DNA of 64,000 nt. Origin: Provencibacterium sp. GTDB lineage: Bacteria; Bacillota; Clostridia; Oscillospirales; Ruminococcaceae. Of the stretch, positions 31,670-39,647 are shown piece after piece (positions within the stretch are counted from its first letter, which is position 1; each line of letters starts with the position of its first letter). The notes below the pieces were generated by a model, which saw nothing but the letters and a program-made list of their open reading frames with translations, searched no databases and was not told the origin of the DNA. A program made the position numbers and the translations under genes. The stretch covers positions 60,745 through 124,744 of the forward strand of contig JAAWAN010000020.1 of the NCBI GenBank assembly GCA_022792175.1, given 5' to 3'.

Positions 31670-32025
31670 AAGTTGGCTGATTTCTGCTTCCAGTACCCTT
31701 TTTCTGACATCTGTCAGAACGGCCGGTTTGCCGCCTTTTCAGTGGAGAACGGCGAGCGGAGGATGGCGATCAAGATCGATGACAAAGCCTCCCATAGTCT
31801 CAAAAAGGTCTACCAGAACAGGTTTTAGGACGACCTGTTCAAGCAAAACAATATGATTTTACCCAGGTTGAGCTGTGTTCCGATGGGTGACGCGGCAGAT
31901 GCAGCAGCCGGAAGCGGTCAAGGAGGAGTTTCAGGTTTTCCTGGGTCAGCCTTCCCGGTTTTCAAGAAGATAGGAGACTGCCTCAGTGCTATACGTCGGA
32001 AATACCCGGTCATACAGCGCTTTTT
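31670..32025 (+). pseudogene. Decayed C-terminal end of a helicase-like protein (mobile-element type)
   Basis: Three frames carry successive pieces of one protein tail. The first frame reads LADFCFQYPFSDICQNGRFAAFSV to KKVYQNRF, stop, DDLFKQNNMI. A second frame has VFRWVTRQMQQPEAVKEEFQVF and LGQPSRF. A third has FKKIGDCLSAI. From memory, this string resembles the C-terminus (DDLLKQNSMIYLGWDVYRWAVRQMQ..., FLGxxPxFREIEDYLP) of DEAD/DEAH-box helicases common in gut Firmicutes; I cannot verify this without a search. At least two frameshifts and one in-frame stop make it non-functional. It lacks the helicase core entirely. Confidence 0.5.
31986..32020. repeat. Right copy of the diverged 35-bp hairpin repeat
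   Basis: Starts GTGCTATACGTCGGAAATAC, matching the copy at 30707-30741 in 26 of 35 positions, and is followed by TTTTT on the plus strand. It overlaps the last readable part of the decayed helicase. Confidence 0.45.
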
Positions 32026-32051
32026 AACAAAATGCAGGGAAAAGAGCAGGA

Positions 32052-32649
32052 TGAAAAAAATCAGAGATTCCAGCGAAGCGGAGATGATTTTGAGCTTTTT
32101 AAAGGGTGAAATCGCTTCGCCGAGGTTTCATGAAAAGCTGTGCGGGATTCTGAAGCAGATGGGGCTGGAGAGCAGCATAACCCGGAGGATGCAGAGGAAG
32201 CCCGGCTGAGAAGGGAGATTATGGGCCAGTTTCGGGACTATCCCGATAAAGAGATGTTTGAAAATTTTCCGCAGCCCGGCCGCTGGGAACTTGTGCGGCT
32301 CGAGCAGGAGGATTTCCCCAAAATCTATTGTATCGATTACAGCTACTGGAATGAGCTTTCCAGCTACATGCGAAAGCCTTCGGCAGCAGCCGTCAATATC
32401 CGAAACGGTGTGGAAATCTATGGGGTATCCAATCAGCCGTTTTGGGAGGGAGCGGACTACCTGAAAAAGGGCAGCTTCTCTTCGATAATTCTGCTCAGCT
32501 GCAAAAACGAAAAATACCTCATCGTTGAAGGACATTCCAGAATGACCGTTTATGGACTGGTTCCGCAGAAATTTGCCGGAAGCTGCGGCTATATCGGTTA
32601 TGTAACGGTGGAACAGATGAGAAAATATGATGAATGGATGAGCCGCTGA
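32052..32649 (+). pseudogene. Conserved hypothetical gene split by a frameshift
   Basis: The first frame begins at ATG 32052 (MKKIRDSSEAEMILSFLKGEIASPRFHEKLCGILKQ) and ends at TGA 32209. A second frame continues the sense from about 32180 as NPEDAEEARLRREIMGQFRDYPDKEMFENFPQPGRWELVRLEQEDF and stops at 32649. The junction reads as one protein of about 195 residues with one indel near 32180. The second part contains IDYSYWNELSSYMRKPS, GVEIYGVSNQPFWEGADYL and IVEGHSRMTVYGL. The Glu-Gly-His-Ser-Arg pattern recalls ParB-like (EGHxR) proteins, but the rest does not let me assign a family. It could be a sequencing error in a functional gene. Confidence 0.6.
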
Positions 32650-32710
32650 AAGGAGCCCGGCGGCGCAGCCAAAAGCGCGCAGGAGTCCTTTGCCCGGTCT
32701 GATGATATTG

Positions 32711-32746
32711 AAAACGGCTTTCGGTTCATGGACCGAAAGCCGTTTT
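32711..32746 (+). terminator. Terminator after the degraded island
   Basis: A perfect 15-bp stem, AAAACGGCTTTCGGT and ACCGAAAGCCGTTTT, with loop TCATGG. It probably serves both the split gene and the convergent CAP gene. The remainder of the 259-base gap shows nothing. Confidence 0.85.
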
Positions 32747-32908
32747 AAGAGCAGGACGAAAAGAAGCCTCTGCTTTAGAAAAGGGCGAGCTGTCAAGCCG
32801 CATTTCGATTTGCAAAAACCGGAAAAACGCAGCCTTATATGACAGAGAGCACCCGGCTTTATCAAAAATCAAAAGCAGATTTTCGAAGGGAAAACCTTCA
32901 TCCTGCAA

Positions 32909-33652
32909 TCAGGCATAGATGAAAAGCTGTGTCCAATAGAGTCTGCCGGTAGTATCCTGGTAGCAGCCGACGCCGATTTCGGTGTATTCCTCCCGCAGAA
33001 TGTTGGCGCGGTGGCCGGGGGAGTTCATCCAGGATTCCATTACCTCTTCGGCGCTGCGCTGGCCATAAGCGATATTTTCGCCCGCGCCCATGTAGGAGAT
33101 GTCCACTTCGTCCAGAACGGTGGAAAAGCGCGCGCCGTTCGGACGGGTATGTGAGAAGGAAACGGTTTGCTCCTGACAGCGAATCCGTGCGGCCTTTGTG
33201 AGCTCTGAATTGACCTTGAGCGCAGAAAGGCCTGCTTTTTTCCGCTCGGCATTTACCAGAGAAACAACCTGTGCCTCATAGGAGGAAAGGCCGGCCGCCT
33301 CCTCTGCATCAGAATCTTCCTTCGTTTCTTCATCGTCCTTCTCCGGTGTATCTGCCGGAGGAAGGGGGGAATCCGGCTCGCTGCTGTCCGGCGGCGATTG
33401 TGTTTCGGGCGGCAGAATCTCTGGGCAGGAGGAAGGAAGCTGGAAGGAAAAACTGCAGTCCCCCTTTTTCAGCAGAGCGAGAAGCCCTTCAAGGTCCGGG
33501 CAGGCGTTTATCCTGCTGGAAGAGAACAGCCGCAGGCCGCTGCGGTTCGGGCAGGCATTTTCCGACTCACCCGCATAGGCGGGGGCAGCGAACAGCGCGC
33601 TCAGGCAGGCGGCAGTGCAAAGAGCAGTGATACTTTTCTTCATTCGAACCAT
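32909..33652 (-). CDS. Secreted CAP-domain protein (YkwD/SCP-like)
   Basis: The 247-residue protein has a signal peptide (MKKSITALCTAACLSALFAAPAYA) and a Pro/Ser/Glu/Asp-rich linker of about residues 75-120. A C-terminal CAP domain of about 125 residues follows. Family motifs are VVSLVNAERKKAGLSALKVN, SHTRPNGARFSTVLDEV, GENIAYGQ and WMNSPGHRANILREEYTEIGVG, including the conserved His and Glu. Bacterial YkwD-type CAP proteins are exported and often spore- or cell-wall-associated, but their activity is uncertain. GAGG lies 8 bases before ATG 33652; an internal ATG three codons on is possible. It is separated from the upstream gene by a terminator, so it is expressed independently. Confidence 0.9.
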   Translation of the reverse strand: MVRMKKSITALCTAACLSALFAAPAYAGESENACPNRSGLRLFSSSRINACPDLEGLLALLKKGDCSFSFQLPSSCPEILPPETQSPPDSSEPDSPLPPADTPEKDDEETKEDSDAEEAAGLSSYEAQVVSLVNAERKKAGLSALKVNSELTKAARIRCQEQTVSFSHTRPNGARFSTVLDEVDISYMGAGENIAYGQRSAEEVMESWMNSPGHRANILREEYTEIGVGCYQDTTGRLYWTQLFIYA

Positions 33653-33775
33653 AAAGTTTACCTCGCTTTCATGAATGTACCTCCCATGATAGCCGGTTTT
33701 TAGGGAGGATGCAAATGCAAGTTCTGGTAAGGGAAAGTGTGGTCAAAGCGGCTGGAACAGGCTGCCGGAAAAGAG

Positions 33776-33823
33776 AAAAGCCGGATGTCTGGGCCTCCAG
33801 AGGCTGCCAGACATCCGGCTTTT
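33776..33823 (-). terminator. Terminator of the MFS/discoidin operon
   Basis: AAAAGCCGGATGTCTGG and its complement CCAGACATCCGGCTTTT form a perfect 17-bp stem 18 bases past the discoidin stop, ending in TTTT on the minus strand. It separates this operon from the CAP gene. Confidence 0.85.
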
Positions 33824-33840
33824 GAGGAAAAATGAACCAA

Positions 33841-34644
33841 TCAGTCCTTAGGACACTCCACTCCATAAACCTCCCACTGGCTGAGAGCGGGGAAGGGAGA
33901 GGGATCTTCCGATTGGATCAGATTGGAGAGGCGAATCCATTCTACCCGCTTTTTCTCCGGCAGAGGGATTTCATGCGGCTCCACCGATTTTTCCAACGGC
34001 TGGGTGAGCGTGCTTTTGTCCGAGAAGGTGAAGGTAACGCTGACCCAGTAGTTATCGTGCGGGAAGTCTGCGCGGGTGACGAGCACCATCCGGTCTATTT
34101 CCACCGTCCGGCCGAAATAGAGGGTGATTTCGGCATCATCCTGCCGGTTGATGCCCCAGGATTCATAGGGCCAGGGCCCATGCCAGGTGTTGCAGCAGTT
34201 GCCGTCAATGGCATTGCGTGCGGCGAAGACCGATTCTCCCCGCGTTTCCACATTGGCGGCGGCATGCGGGAACAGCCCGGGTTCGCCATGCTGGTCATAG
34301 GCATTGCGGGCAAGATTTTTGTAAAGCGCGATTTCTCCCTCTGTAGCCAGCCGGGCACGCAGCAGATGGCGGTCCCCATCAAAGCTTCTGGGGGAGTAGG
34401 AGATGTGCTTTTCTCCGAAGGGGATGGTATAAATAAGCGGGGAGGAGGCCAGATAGACGAATTCCTCGGCCATTGCGTCATCCAGCTGCAAGATGAGATA
34501 AATCCCTGTGCGGTCGCTGTGCAGCGAGATAGTATCCCCCTCCTGATAGGCCTCAGGATAAACAAGGCTGACCGCCCGGCTTCCGCTCGAGCAGCCCAGC
34601 GATTCCCCCTGCTTGTTTTGAACTTCCAGCGTCAGTGCCGACAT
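33841..34644 (-). CDS. Discoidin/F5-8C-like carbohydrate-binding domain protein, cytoplasmic
   Basis: The 267-residue protein has no signal peptide. Its N-terminal half (MSALTLEVQNKQGESLGCSSG to LLRARLATEGE) is beta-rich. The C-terminal half (about 105-262) contains AARNAIDGNCCNTWHGPWPYESWGINRQDDAEITLYFGRTVEIDRMVLVTRADFPHDNYW, a galactose-binding discoidin-like fold of the type found at the end of DUF7402-like proteins. The start codon at 34644 lies inside the last codons of the MFS exporter gene (13-base overlap), so the two are translationally linked. A lectin-like protein tied to an efflux pump is unusual; it could bind or modify a glycosylated drug, but that is a guess. Confidence 0.65.
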   Translation of the reverse strand: MSALTLEVQNKQGESLGCSSGSRAVSLVYPEAYQEGDTISLHSDRTGIYLILQLDDAMAEEFVYLASSPLIYTIPFGEKHISYSPRSFDGDRHLLRARLATEGEIALYKNLARNAYDQHGEPGLFPHAAANVETRGESVFAARNAIDGNCCNTWHGPWPYESWGINRQDDAEITLYFGRTVEIDRMVLVTRADFPHDNYWVSVTFTFSDKSTLTQPLEKSVEPHEIPLPEKKRVEWIRLSNLIQSEDPSPFPALSQWEVYGVECPKD

Positions 34645-36002
34645 TTTTCATTCTCTCCTTTGACGATAGTTTGGTTATTTTCGGCTGCGGGTGCCTGCGA
34701 CTGCAAAAGCGTTCCCTCCGATTCGCTCCAGCGATATTTTTTTAAGATAACGCTGAAAATCAGGCAGACCAAAACACCGCAGATACCTATGACAAAAAAC
34801 AGGGCGGCGGCTCCTGCTCCCTTTCCCATACCAAAAATCCGCACGGGGAGGCTGCCGGATGGCTGCACCACCATCAGCGGTTCAAATACTTTGTCCACCA
34901 GCAGCCCGCCCAGCAGATAGCCCGCCGGAATGGTAAAAAACTGCAGGGTATTGCGGCAGGAATAAACCCTTCCCTGCATATTGGAAGGGATACTGATGCG
35001 AAAGATCACATCCATATTGGCATTCATGATCGGAATCGTCAGCCAGCCGACCAGCGCGCCGATACACCAGATAAGCGGATGGTTTCCGAATGCGAGCAGG
35101 AAGTTTTCGGTGCTCATGGAAACAAACAGCGCCAGACAGATGACCTTTACCCGGTCTCTAGGGACGGAGAGAAGGGTGAAAAGCAGGCTGCCGAGTAAGG
35201 TTGCGATGCCTGCGCAGCTGTTCACCGCTCCGAGAACCGTTTCTCCGCCGTTCGGCCTGGATAAAATCAGGGCGGGAAGGGCCGCATTATAGACCGAGGC
35301 CACCAGATTGATGCTTGCCAGAAACAGGATCAGATTTAAAATCAGCGGATTTTGCTTTAGCCAGGAAAGCCCGCTGCGCGCTGAAAGCAGCAGACTTTCC
35401 CCGGCATCTTTTCTTTCTTTGTCCTCCGGAACAGAGATACCCAGCCAGAGGGTCAAAAATGCCGCTGCAAAGGTAACAAGATCGAATGCGATAACCGCCT
35501 CTATGCCGGCGAACGAAAAAAGCACCGTTGCCAGCACCGGCGTTAAGATGGTATTCAGCGACGCGGAGAGGGAGCGCAGGCCGCTGGTTTTCTGATAAAA
35601 CGTCTTCGGAATCAGGAGCGTGGCTGCCACCTCGCTTGCGGGCTGCTGAACGGTATTCATCAGTCCGCCGAGCGCATTGAGCAGATACAGATGTATCGGG
35701 CTGAGAATGCCGGCTTTTATCAGTATCCATATGATTACTGTTCCGAGTGCTGCGATAAAATCGCAGATAAGCATCGTTCGCTTTTTATTCCACCGGTCGC
35801 TCAGCGCTCCCGCAAATATGCTCATGAGCACATAGGGCGCATAGGTGCAGATAGATAAAAGCGCAGTTTGAAGCGCCGATCCGCTTTTCTGATACAGCCA
35901 AAGCACCAGTGCATAGCCGGTCATGCCGCTGCCGAGAGCGGAGAGCGACTGGGTGCTCCAAAGCAGAAGATAGGGCCGAAGCTGCCGATATTCTTTTTTC
36001 AT
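34632..36002 (-). CDS. MFS exporter of the DHA3/Mef-like type
   Basis: A 456-residue protein with about twelve TM helices. It starts MKKEYRQLRPYLLLWSTQSLSALGSGMTGYALVLWLYQKSGSALQ, the N-terminal pattern of DHA3 drug exporters (MefA/LmrP-like). Motif A is GALSDRWNKKR (residues 65-75). DHA3 transporters export macrolides and other antibiotics by proton antiport. It is preceded by a structured leader with a 12-codon peptide and competing stems, so expression is probably induced by a ribosome-targeting compound. The start codon at 36002 has AAGGAG 11 bases upstream, inside a stem. It overlaps the discoidin gene downstream. Confidence 0.88.
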   Translation of the reverse strand: MKKEYRQLRPYLLLWSTQSLSALGSGMTGYALVLWLYQKSGSALQTALLSICTYAPYVLMSIFAGALSDRWNKKRTMLICDFIAALGTVIIWILIKAGILSPIHLYLLNALGGLMNTVQQPASEVAATLLIPKTFYQKTSGLRSLSASLNTILTPVLATVLFSFAGIEAVIAFDLVTFAAAFLTLWLGISVPEDKERKDAGESLLLSARSGLSWLKQNPLILNLILFLASINLVASVYNAALPALILSRPNGGETVLGAVNSCAGIATLLGSLLFTLLSVPRDRVKVICLALFVSMSTENFLLAFGNHPLIWCIGALVGWLTIPIMNANMDVIFRISIPSNMQGRVYSCRNTLQFFTIPAGYLLGGLLVDKVFEPLMVVQPSGSLPVRIFGMGKGAGAAALFFVIGICGVLVCLIFSVILKKYRWSESEGTLLQSQAPAAENNQTIVKGENEKCRH

Positions 36003-36135
36003 TATAGACTTTGCTCCTTTTAAAATGCTTTAGCAGAATGAAAGATATCAAGGATGCAAAGTCTGAGGACAGTGCTTTATCCTCCATGCAGCGTCCTCAA
36101 ACTCTGCATGGAGCAAAATCAATGCAAAGAATCAT
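36003..36135 (-). promoter_or_regulatory. Translational attenuator leader of the MFS exporter
   Basis: Read on the minus strand. A 12-codon peptide is followed by these segments. CTCCATGCAG (36104-36113) pairs with CTGCATGGAG (36082-36091), 10 bp. TTTGAGGAC (36093-36101) pairs with GTCCTCAGA (36062-36070), 9 bp. AGACTTTGC (36056-36064) pairs with GCAAAGTCT (36006-36014), which adjoins the exporter's AAGGAG. The segments overlap, so formation of one stem changes another, as in erm-type attenuators. Confidence 0.6.
36097..36135 (-). CDS. Leader peptide MILCIDFAPCRV of the MFS exporter
   Basis: A 12-codon ORF beginning at ATG 36135 and ending at TGA 36097, with GGGGAGG 7-8 bases upstream, a strong ribosome binding site. 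It is below the track threshold. The stop lies in the spacer between two stem segments, and codons 7-12 are part of the first stem arm (CTCCATGCAG). Ribosome stalling on this peptide by an antibiotic would hold that arm open and let a later stem form, freeing the exporter's initiation region. Leader peptides upstream of erm and msr/mef genes act this way. Confidence 0.6.
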   Translation of the reverse strand: MILCIDFAPCRV

Positions 36136-36263
36136 TCGCGTTTCCTCCCCGTAATCGCAAAATAGAAATAGGAAGAAGGCTGCAGCGCCTTAAAACATGC
36201 CGGAGAAAGGTGTGTCGGGCATTGGGAAAACGGACGTCCGGCATAGGAGAACTTCTTTCGGAT

Positions 36264-36292
36264 ATTATATCATAGGCGCCTTAAAATGAAAA
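36264..36292 (-). promoter_or_regulatory. MFS operon promoter
   Basis: On the minus strand, TTTTCA (36287-36292), 17 bases, TATAAT (36264-36269). The transcript would carry about 120 bases before the leader peptide and about 255 before the exporter start. The whole 535-base gap 36003-36537 holds this leader and the divergent citrate synthase promoter. Confidence 0.6.
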
Positions 36293-36449
36293 GGGAGAGA
36301 CAAAAAATAGGGGTATTTTTCTTTTTTCATCTCTGTGCAGCCGGTGAAAAAAGGTATGCGACAAAAAGGTTTTTCTCCTTTTTCCCAGCAGAGGAGCAAA
36401 AAAACCAACATAAAAATCAAAAGTATTACGCTGTCTTCATGATTTATAC

Positions 36450-36478
36450 ATCACTTTAGCCGCTTTTTATGTTATAAT
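36450..36478 (+). promoter_or_regulatory. Citrate synthase promoter
   Basis: A perfect TATAAT (36473-36478) with a weak -35 (ATCACT) 17 bases upstream, in an AT-rich stretch ending in a GGAAGTAGGA ribosome binding site before ATG 36538. Confidence 0.5.
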
Positions 36479-36537
36479 AACAAAATATTAATATTATGAG
36501 ACGAATAAATAGTCTATGATGAAAGGAAGTAGGACGA

Positions 36538-37902
36538 ATGGCAAATCACCTGTATGAAGTAACGCCGGAGATTTTAAGGCTGTCCGGTCTATGCGAAAAG
36601 AATGGGCTTATTGATGCGGAGCTCTATAATCGTTATGATGTAAAACGCGGCCTGCGGGATCTGAACGGTAAGGGCGTTTTGACAGGACTGACGGAGATAT
36701 CGGAAGTCCGCTCCAAAAAAATGGTAGACGGGCAGGAGGTACCCTGCCGGGGCAAGCTTTATTACCGCGGGTATGATATTGAAGAGCTGGTAGGCGGTTT
36801 CATCCGTGAAAAACGCTTTGGTTTTGAAGAGGCTGCCTATCTGCTGCTTTTTGGCGAGCTGCCGGACAGGGAGCAGATGCAGAACTTTTGGGATCTTCTC
36901 GCTAACTACCGCTCGCTTCCGACCAGCTTTGTGCGCGATATTATTATGAAAGCACCGAGCCGGGATATGATGAATACGCTGGCGCGCAGCGTTTTAACCC
37001 TCTATTCTTATGATGATTATGCCGATGATATCTCGATTCCCAACGTTCTGCGGCAATGCCTGCAGCTGATAGCGCTCTTCCCTCTGCTTTCGGTCTATGG
37101 CTATCAGGCCTATAACCACTATCATGAGGGGCAGAGCCTGTTTATTCATGCGCCGCTGCCGGAACTCTCCACTGCCCAAAACGTTCTGCACCTGCTCCGG
37201 CCGGACGGGAGCTATACCGAGCTGGAGGCGCGGGTGCTCGATGTGGCGCTGGTGCTGCATGCCGAGCATGGCGGCGGAAACAATTCCACCTTTACAACCC
37301 GGGTGGTTTCCTCTTCCGGTACGGATACCTATTCGGCAATTGCCGGGGCAATCGGCTCGCTCAAGGGTCCGCGGCATGGCGGCGCCAACATCAAGGTGGT
37401 GCGCATGATTGACGATATGAAGGAGCATCTCCGCGACTGGACAGACGAGGAGGAGATTAAGGAGCACCTGCGCCGACTGCTTCATAAAGAGGCCTTTGAT
37501 CATTCCGGGTTGATTTATGGCATGGGCCATGCGGTCTATTCGCTTTCCGACCCCCGCGCGGATATCTTCAAGCGGTTTGTGCAGAATCTTTCAGAGGAGA
37601 AGGGGAGAAGCGAGGAGTTTCAGCTCTATTCTCTGGTTGAGCGCCTCGCCCCGCAGGTGATTGCTGATGAACGGAAGATCTATAAGGGCGTCAGCGCAAA
37701 CGTTGATTTTTACAGTGGGTTCGTTTACAGCATGCTCGATCTGCCGCTGGAACTGTATACACCCATCTTTGCCATTTCGCGCATTGCCGGCTGGAGCGCT
37801 CACCGCATTGAGGAGCTGGTGAATGCGGGCAAGATTATCCGCCCGGCCTATCGTAATGTGGGGGAGCGCAGGGAGTATCTGCCCATCAGAGAGCGCGGAT
37901 GA
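36538..37902 (+). CDS. gltA: Citrate synthase
   Basis: The 454-residue protein is the long clostridial type, with extra N-terminal residues before the conserved EVRSKKMVDGQEVPCRGKLYYRGYDIEELVGG. Family motifs are HAEHGGGNNSTFTTRVVSSSGTDTYSAIAGAIGSLKGPRHGGANIKV (substrate and CoA binding, active-site His) and GMGHAVYSLSDPRADIFK. It condenses acetyl-CoA and oxaloacetate into citrate, probably for glutamate synthesis in an incomplete anaerobic cycle. It stands alone: aconitase and isocitrate dehydrogenase are not adjacent. Confidence 0.96.
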   Translation: MANHLYEVTPEILRLSGLCEKNGLIDAELYNRYDVKRGLRDLNGKGVLTGLTEISEVRSKKMVDGQEVPCRGKLYYRGYDIEELVGGFIREKRFGFEEAAYLLLFGELPDREQMQNFWDLLANYRSLPTSFVRDIIMKAPSRDMMNTLARSVLTLYSYDDYADDISIPNVLRQCLQLIALFPLLSVYGYQAYNHYHEGQSLFIHAPLPELSTAQNVLHLLRPDGSYTELEARVLDVALVLHAEHGGGNNSTFTTRVVSSSGTDTYSAIAGAIGSLKGPRHGGANIKVVRMIDDMKEHLRDWTDEEEIKEHLRRLLHKEAFDHSGLIYGMGHAVYSLSDPRADIFKRFVQNLSEEKGRSEEFQLYSLVERLAPQVIADERKIYKGVSANVDFYSGFVYSMLDLPLELYTPIFAISRIAGWSAHRIEELVNAGKIIRPAYRNVGERREYLPIRERG

Positions 37903-37939
37903 AAGCGCTTTCCAAAACAGCCGCAGCAGTTGGCGGCGC

Positions 37940-37968
37940 TTGAATTTCCGCAGGGAAAATGCTATAAT
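37940..37968 (+). promoter_or_regulatory. lemA operon promoter
   Basis: TTGAAT (37940-37945), 17 bases, TATAAT (37963-37968), about 44 bases before the lemA ATG. A good match to the housekeeping consensus. Confidence 0.7.
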
Positions 37969-38011
37969 GGCAGCGAAATTCCCATAAACGCAGACAGGGA
38001 GGTTTTTGAAG

Positions 38012-38590
38012 ATGAAAAAAATGTCCAAAGGCCTGATCGCCCTTATTGCCATACTGGTTGTGGCTATTCTGCTGGCAATATTGGCATTTGGCAACTATAA
38101 TTCGCTGGTCAGCCTCAGTGAGGATGTGCGCAGCAGTCAGGCGGATATTGAAACGCAGCTGCAGCGCCGCAGCGACCTGATTCCCAACCTGGTGAATACC
38201 GTAAAGGGCTACGCCGCCCATGAGCAGGAGGTATTCTCTGCGATTGCTGATGCCCGTGCGCAGCTGGCCGGGGCGGGCAGCATTGCGGATTTGGCAGAGG
38301 CAGACAGCAGCCTTACCAGCGCGCTCAACCGCCTGATGGTGGTGGTGGAAAACTATCCGGAGCTTAAATCGGATGCACAATATACCGCTTTGATGGATGA
38401 GCTGGCCGGTACGGAGAACCGCATTGCCGTTGCCCGGCGCGACTATAATGAGCAGGCGCGCACCTATAACGGGAAGATTCGTTCCTTTCCAACCGTACTG
38501 GTGGCGGGGATGATGGGCTTTGAGAGGGTGGACTATTTTGAGGCATCCCCTGAGGCGCAGTCTGCTCCGCAGGTGGATTTTGGCGCATAG
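38012..38590 (+). CDS. lemA: LemA family protein
   Basis: I prefer ATG 38012, with GGGAGG at a spacing of 9, over the track TTG at 38006. The 192-residue protein has an N-terminal TM helix (GLIALIAILVVAILLAILAFG) and then a four-helix bundle. Family hallmarks are YNSLVSLSEDVRSSQADIETQLQRRSDLIPNLVNTVKGYAAHE and ELAGTENRIAVARRDYNEQARTYNGKIRSFPTV. LemA proteins are outside-facing membrane proteins of unclear function. The TPM protein that follows 31 bases later is its usual partner, so an envelope-stress or quality-control role is likely. Confidence 0.95.
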   Translation: MKKMSKGLIALIAILVVAILLAILAFGNYNSLVSLSEDVRSSQADIETQLQRRSDLIPNLVNTVKGYAAHEQEVFSAIADARAQLAGAGSIADLAEADSSLTSALNRLMVVVENYPELKSDAQYTALMDELAGTENRIAVARRDYNEQARTYNGKIRSFPTVLVAGMMGFERVDYFEASPEAQSAPQVDFGA

Positions 38591-38621
38591 CTGGTAATGG
38601 ACAGGGGAGAGGGGGAAAAAC

Positions 38622-39428
38622 ATGAAACGTGCAGCCGGATGGATGCTTGCTTTCTGGTGCGGCTTGGTTCTTTTTTGTGTCTTTCCGGCAGCCGCAGACT
38701 ATGAGCAGCCCACAACCCTTTTTTATGCGGCAGACTATGCCGGGGTGATCAGCGAAGAGCATGAGAAATACTATGTGAGCCAGGGCGCGGCGCTGCAGGA
38801 GGCGACAGGCGCGCAGATTGTGGTAGCCACCGTTCCCTCTCTGCAGGGAGAAACGATTGAGGAATATGCCAACGCCCTGTTTCGAAGCTGGGGAATCGGC
38901 GATAAAAAAGAGAACAACGGTTTACTCATCCTACTGGCCGTTTCAGACCGGCAGCTTCGCACCGAGGTTGGCTATGGACTGGAGGGAGCGCTCAACGATG
39001 CCAAAACCGGCCGCCTGACCGATACCTATGCCATCCCCTATCTTAGGGAGAATGATTTTGACGAGGGGCTTTTTCAGCTCTATAACGCCTATCTGTCGAT
39101 TGTCTATGAGGAATATGGCCTGCAGCCTCCGGAAAATGCGCAGCCAGTGGAGACGGCGGAAGAAGAGGATTCTTCAGCGGACTATCTGGTCATTCTGGTC
39201 ATTTTTGTCCTTCTGATTGCCTTCTCTCAAAGCCGCCGCGGCGGCCGTGGTGGCCGGGGAGGCGGAATGTGGCTGGGCGGCTTTGGCACAGGTTTCTATG
39301 GAGGCGGTTTTTCTGGCGGCAGAAGCTCCTTCGGCGGTAGTCCCCCCAAAGGAGGATCCTTTGGGGGCGGAGGCTTCTCGGGCGGGGGCGGCAGATCTGG
39401 CGGCGGGGGAAGCTCCCGCAGCTTTTAA
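38622..39428 (+). CDS. TPM-domain membrane protein (YgcG/TLP18.3 family)
   Basis: The 268-residue protein has a signal peptide (MLAFWCGLVLFCVFPAAA) and an extracytoplasmic TPM domain. It contains YAADYAGVISEEHEKYYVSQGAALQEATGAQIVVATVPSL, FRSWGIGDKKENNGLLILLAVSDRQLRTEVGYGLEGAL and a YLRENDFDEGLFQLYNAYLSI segment. A TM helix (YLVILVIFVLLIAF) and a Gly/Ser-rich tail (GGGGFSGGG...SRSF) follow. TPM proteins pair with LemA and have been linked to membrane protein repair. The Gly-rich tail is common in this family. Confidence 0.93.
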   Translation: MKRAAGWMLAFWCGLVLFCVFPAAADYEQPTTLFYAADYAGVISEEHEKYYVSQGAALQEATGAQIVVATVPSLQGETIEEYANALFRSWGIGDKKENNGLLILLAVSDRQLRTEVGYGLEGALNDAKTGRLTDTYAIPYLRENDFDEGLFQLYNAYLSIVYEEYGLQPPENAQPVETAEEEDSSADYLVILVIFVLLIAFSQSRRGGRGGRGGGMWLGGFGTGFYGGGFSGGRSSFGGSPPKGGSFGGGGFSGGGGRSGGGGSSRSF

Positions 39429-39493
39429 GGCAATTACTGTTTTGGCCTTTTTAAAAGTTGCCCTTCATATCCTTTTAAAAACCGGCAGGCTTT

Positions 39494-39537
39494 GGCCGCC
39501 GGCTGCTGAAAATTAAGCAGCCGGCGGCCCTTTTTTG
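39494..39537 (+). terminator. Terminator of the lemA/TPM operon
   Basis: GGCCGCCGGCTGCT, loop GAAAATTA, AGCAGCCGGCGGCC then C and TTTTTT: a strong rho-independent terminator. Confidence 0.93.
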
Positions 39538-39647
39538 TTTTGACATGCAGGATCAGAACAACATAAAAATGTGTGTAGCAGATGGCCGAAATACAGTCGT
39601 CCTTTCTTCGCCTGAAAGGAAGCTTTCTGGAGCGGCTGTTTTTGAGC

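Noticed and set aside
30702-32025. Insertion sequence bounded by inverted repeats
   Set aside because: The flanking hairpins match better as direct repeats and there is no transposase or target duplication.
33715-33825. 36-codon plus-strand ORF with GGGAGG ahead
   Set aside because: It runs through the terminator hairpin of the opposite-strand operon and has no recognisable sequence.
33832-34920. 362-residue plus-strand ORF
   Set aside because: Antisense of the discoidin and MFS genes, which have clear family motifs.
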